Origin: Asaia bogorensis | GTDB lineage: Bacteria > Pseudomonadota > Alphaproteobacteria > Reyranellales > Reyranellaceae | NCBI GenBank assembly: GCA_945905835.1 | Contig: CAMDQJ010000031.1 | Span: 1 to 38,129 of the forward strand | Length of the DNA: 38,129 nucleotides | Direction: 5' to 3' | Shown here: piece by piece, positions 37,307 through 38,129 of the stretch | Numbering within the stretch: position 1 is the stretch's first letter | Layout of the letters: every line of letters begins with the position of its first letter | The notes under the pieces: generated by a model | The model's input: the letters and a program-made list of their open reading frames with translations, nothing else | The model's database searches: none | Told to the model about the DNA's origin: nothing | Position numbers and translations under genes: made by a program

Positions 37307-38129
37307 ATGCAGAAAGTCGCCACCGGCTACGGCCTGATCGAGGGCCCGGTCTGGGATCCCGCCCGCGGCCTCTTTTTCAGCGATGTCATCGGCGGCGGCG
37401 TCCATCTGCTCGATCGCGCCGGCGCCGTCTCGCTGGTGGTCCCCAAGCGCCGCGGCATCGGCGGCATGGCGCTGCACGAGGCGGGCGGCCTGGTGGTCGG
37501 TGGTCGCGACATCGCCTGCGTCTCGCTGGCCGACGGCACGACGCATCAGCTGCTCTCGCTCGACGCCATCCCCGGCGCCACCGGCTTCAACGACCTCACG
37601 ACCGACCAGGCCGGCCGCATCTATGTCGGTTCGCTCGCCTTCCGCGTCTTCGGCGGCGAGGCGCCCAGGCCCGGCCACCTGCATGTCATCGACCTCGACG
37701 GCACCATGCGCACGCTGTCAGACGGCGTGCTGCTGACCAACGGCCTCGGCTTCTCGCCCGACGGCAAGCGCCTCTACCACTGCGACGCCCGTGCCGCCCT
37801 GGTGCGCGTCCATGACGTGAGGGATGACGGCTCCGTCGCCCCGTGGAGACAGTTCGTGTCACTGGGTGAGGGCAGCGTGCCCGACGGCCTGAAGGTGGCG
37901 GCCGACGGCTCGGTCTGGGTCGCCGACGCCCACGGCAGCCGCGTCGCTGTATTCAACGCGGATGGCACGCACCGCTGCGACATCGCGGTCCCCCTGCCGA
38001 TGGTCACCAGCCTGTGCTTTGCCGGCGACGATCTGCGCGATCTCTACATCGTCACCGGCTCGCGCGGCGGCCCGTCGGACGCGTGCGGCAGCATCTTCCG
38101 CATGCGGGTCGATGTCCCGGGCCTCGCCC
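37307..38129 (+). CDS. SMP-30/gluconolactonase-family protein, partial (runs off right edge)
   Basis: The visible 274 codons encode a six-bladed beta-propeller of the SMP-30/gluconolactonase/LRE family. Metal-site motifs are present in order: GLIEGPVWD with Glu12, GFNDLTTDQAGRIYVGS, LLTNGLGFSPDGKRLY, and SVPDGLKVAADGSVWVAD with the Asp that usually coordinates the calcium or zinc. Members hydrolyse sugar lactones or related lactones. Typical length is about 290-300 residues, so only the end is missing. AAAGGGAGG precedes the ATG. With the TIM-barrel isomerase nearby it could belong to a sugar-acid pathway, which is inference. Confidence 0.92.
   Translation, partial: MQKVATGYGLIEGPVWDPARGLFFSDVIGGGVHLLDRAGAVSLVVPKRRGIGGMALHEAGGLVVGGRDIACVSLADGTTHQLLSLDAIPGATGFNDLTTDQAGRIYVGSLAFRVFGGEAPRPGHLHVIDLDGTMRTLSDGVLLTNGLGFSPDGKRLYHCDARAALVRVHDVRDDGSVAPWRQFVSLGEGSVPDGLKVAADGSVWVADAHGSRVAVFNADGTHRCDIAVPLPMVTSLCFAGDDLRDLYIVTGSRGGPSDACGSIFRMRVDVPGLA

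Overview
The window is about 38 kb of uniformly GC-rich, densely packed bacterial DNA. It most likely comes from the chromosome of a soil or water alphaproteobacterium. The clues are the split cobalamin-dependent methionine synthase, the ArsR-methyltransferase fusion next to metF, the Bug-type solute receptor, and the wealth of acyl-CoA dehydrogenases, CaiB/BaiF CoA transferases and DMT permeases. A Rhodospirillales or Hyphomicrobiales member (for example a Reyranella-like organism) would fit, but the genus cannot be fixed from the sequence alone. I see no rRNA, tRNA, insertion sequence, CRISPR array or phage gene, and no gene-free stretch over 300 bases. The longest gap is 242-473.

Layout, left to right. 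A small secreted or membrane-anchored protein runs off the left edge (1-241, minus). A minus-strand operon follows: EamA permease, SDR dehydrogenase, alpha/beta hydrolase, acyl-CoA dehydrogenase (4159 down to 474). A plus-strand pair encodes a Bug/TctC receptor and a D-aminoacylase-like amidohydrolase (4266-6945). Next come a second EamA permease and an ACAD10/11-like dehydrogenase (minus, 6942-9155). A feruloyl-CoA synthase-like ligase (plus) faces a luciferase-like flavin oxidoreductase and an acetoacetate-decarboxylase-like protein (minus, 13043-11165). An SDR and a D-threonine-aldolase-type PLP enzyme (plus, 13123-15147) meet an MFS carrier and a CoA transferase (minus, 17443-15144). An aconitase X locus follows (17513-19119), then another CoA transferase and a broken phospholipase-D-like gene. 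Three acyl-CoA dehydrogenases lie in a row (21802-25343), then an AEC permease and a TauD-type dioxygenase.

From 27.2 kb the content turns to core metabolism. The minus-strand methionine operon reads ArsR-methyltransferase, metF, metH N-terminal half, metH C-terminal half, TSUP permease. Its first gene carries a 20-bp inverted repeat lying between promoter-like -35 and -10 boxes. To its right are mlaA and mlaC (outer-membrane lipid trafficking), cysE, a TIM-barrel isomerase, a NIPSNAP protein and an SMP-30 family gene cut by the right edge.

Much of the left two thirds looks like a collection of small CoA-ester, hydroxy-acid and amino-acid catabolic modules, each with its own transporter. The points most worth a second look are: the aconitase X large subunit, full length and in one frame but carrying two stop codons next to an intact small subunit; the nearby PLD gene with a one-base frameshift just before its first HKD motif; the operator-like palindrome and unresolved start of the ArsR-methyltransferase gene; a hairpin that would sequester the ribosome-binding site of the Bug receptor; and three convergent gene pairs that share a single CTAG as both stop codons.
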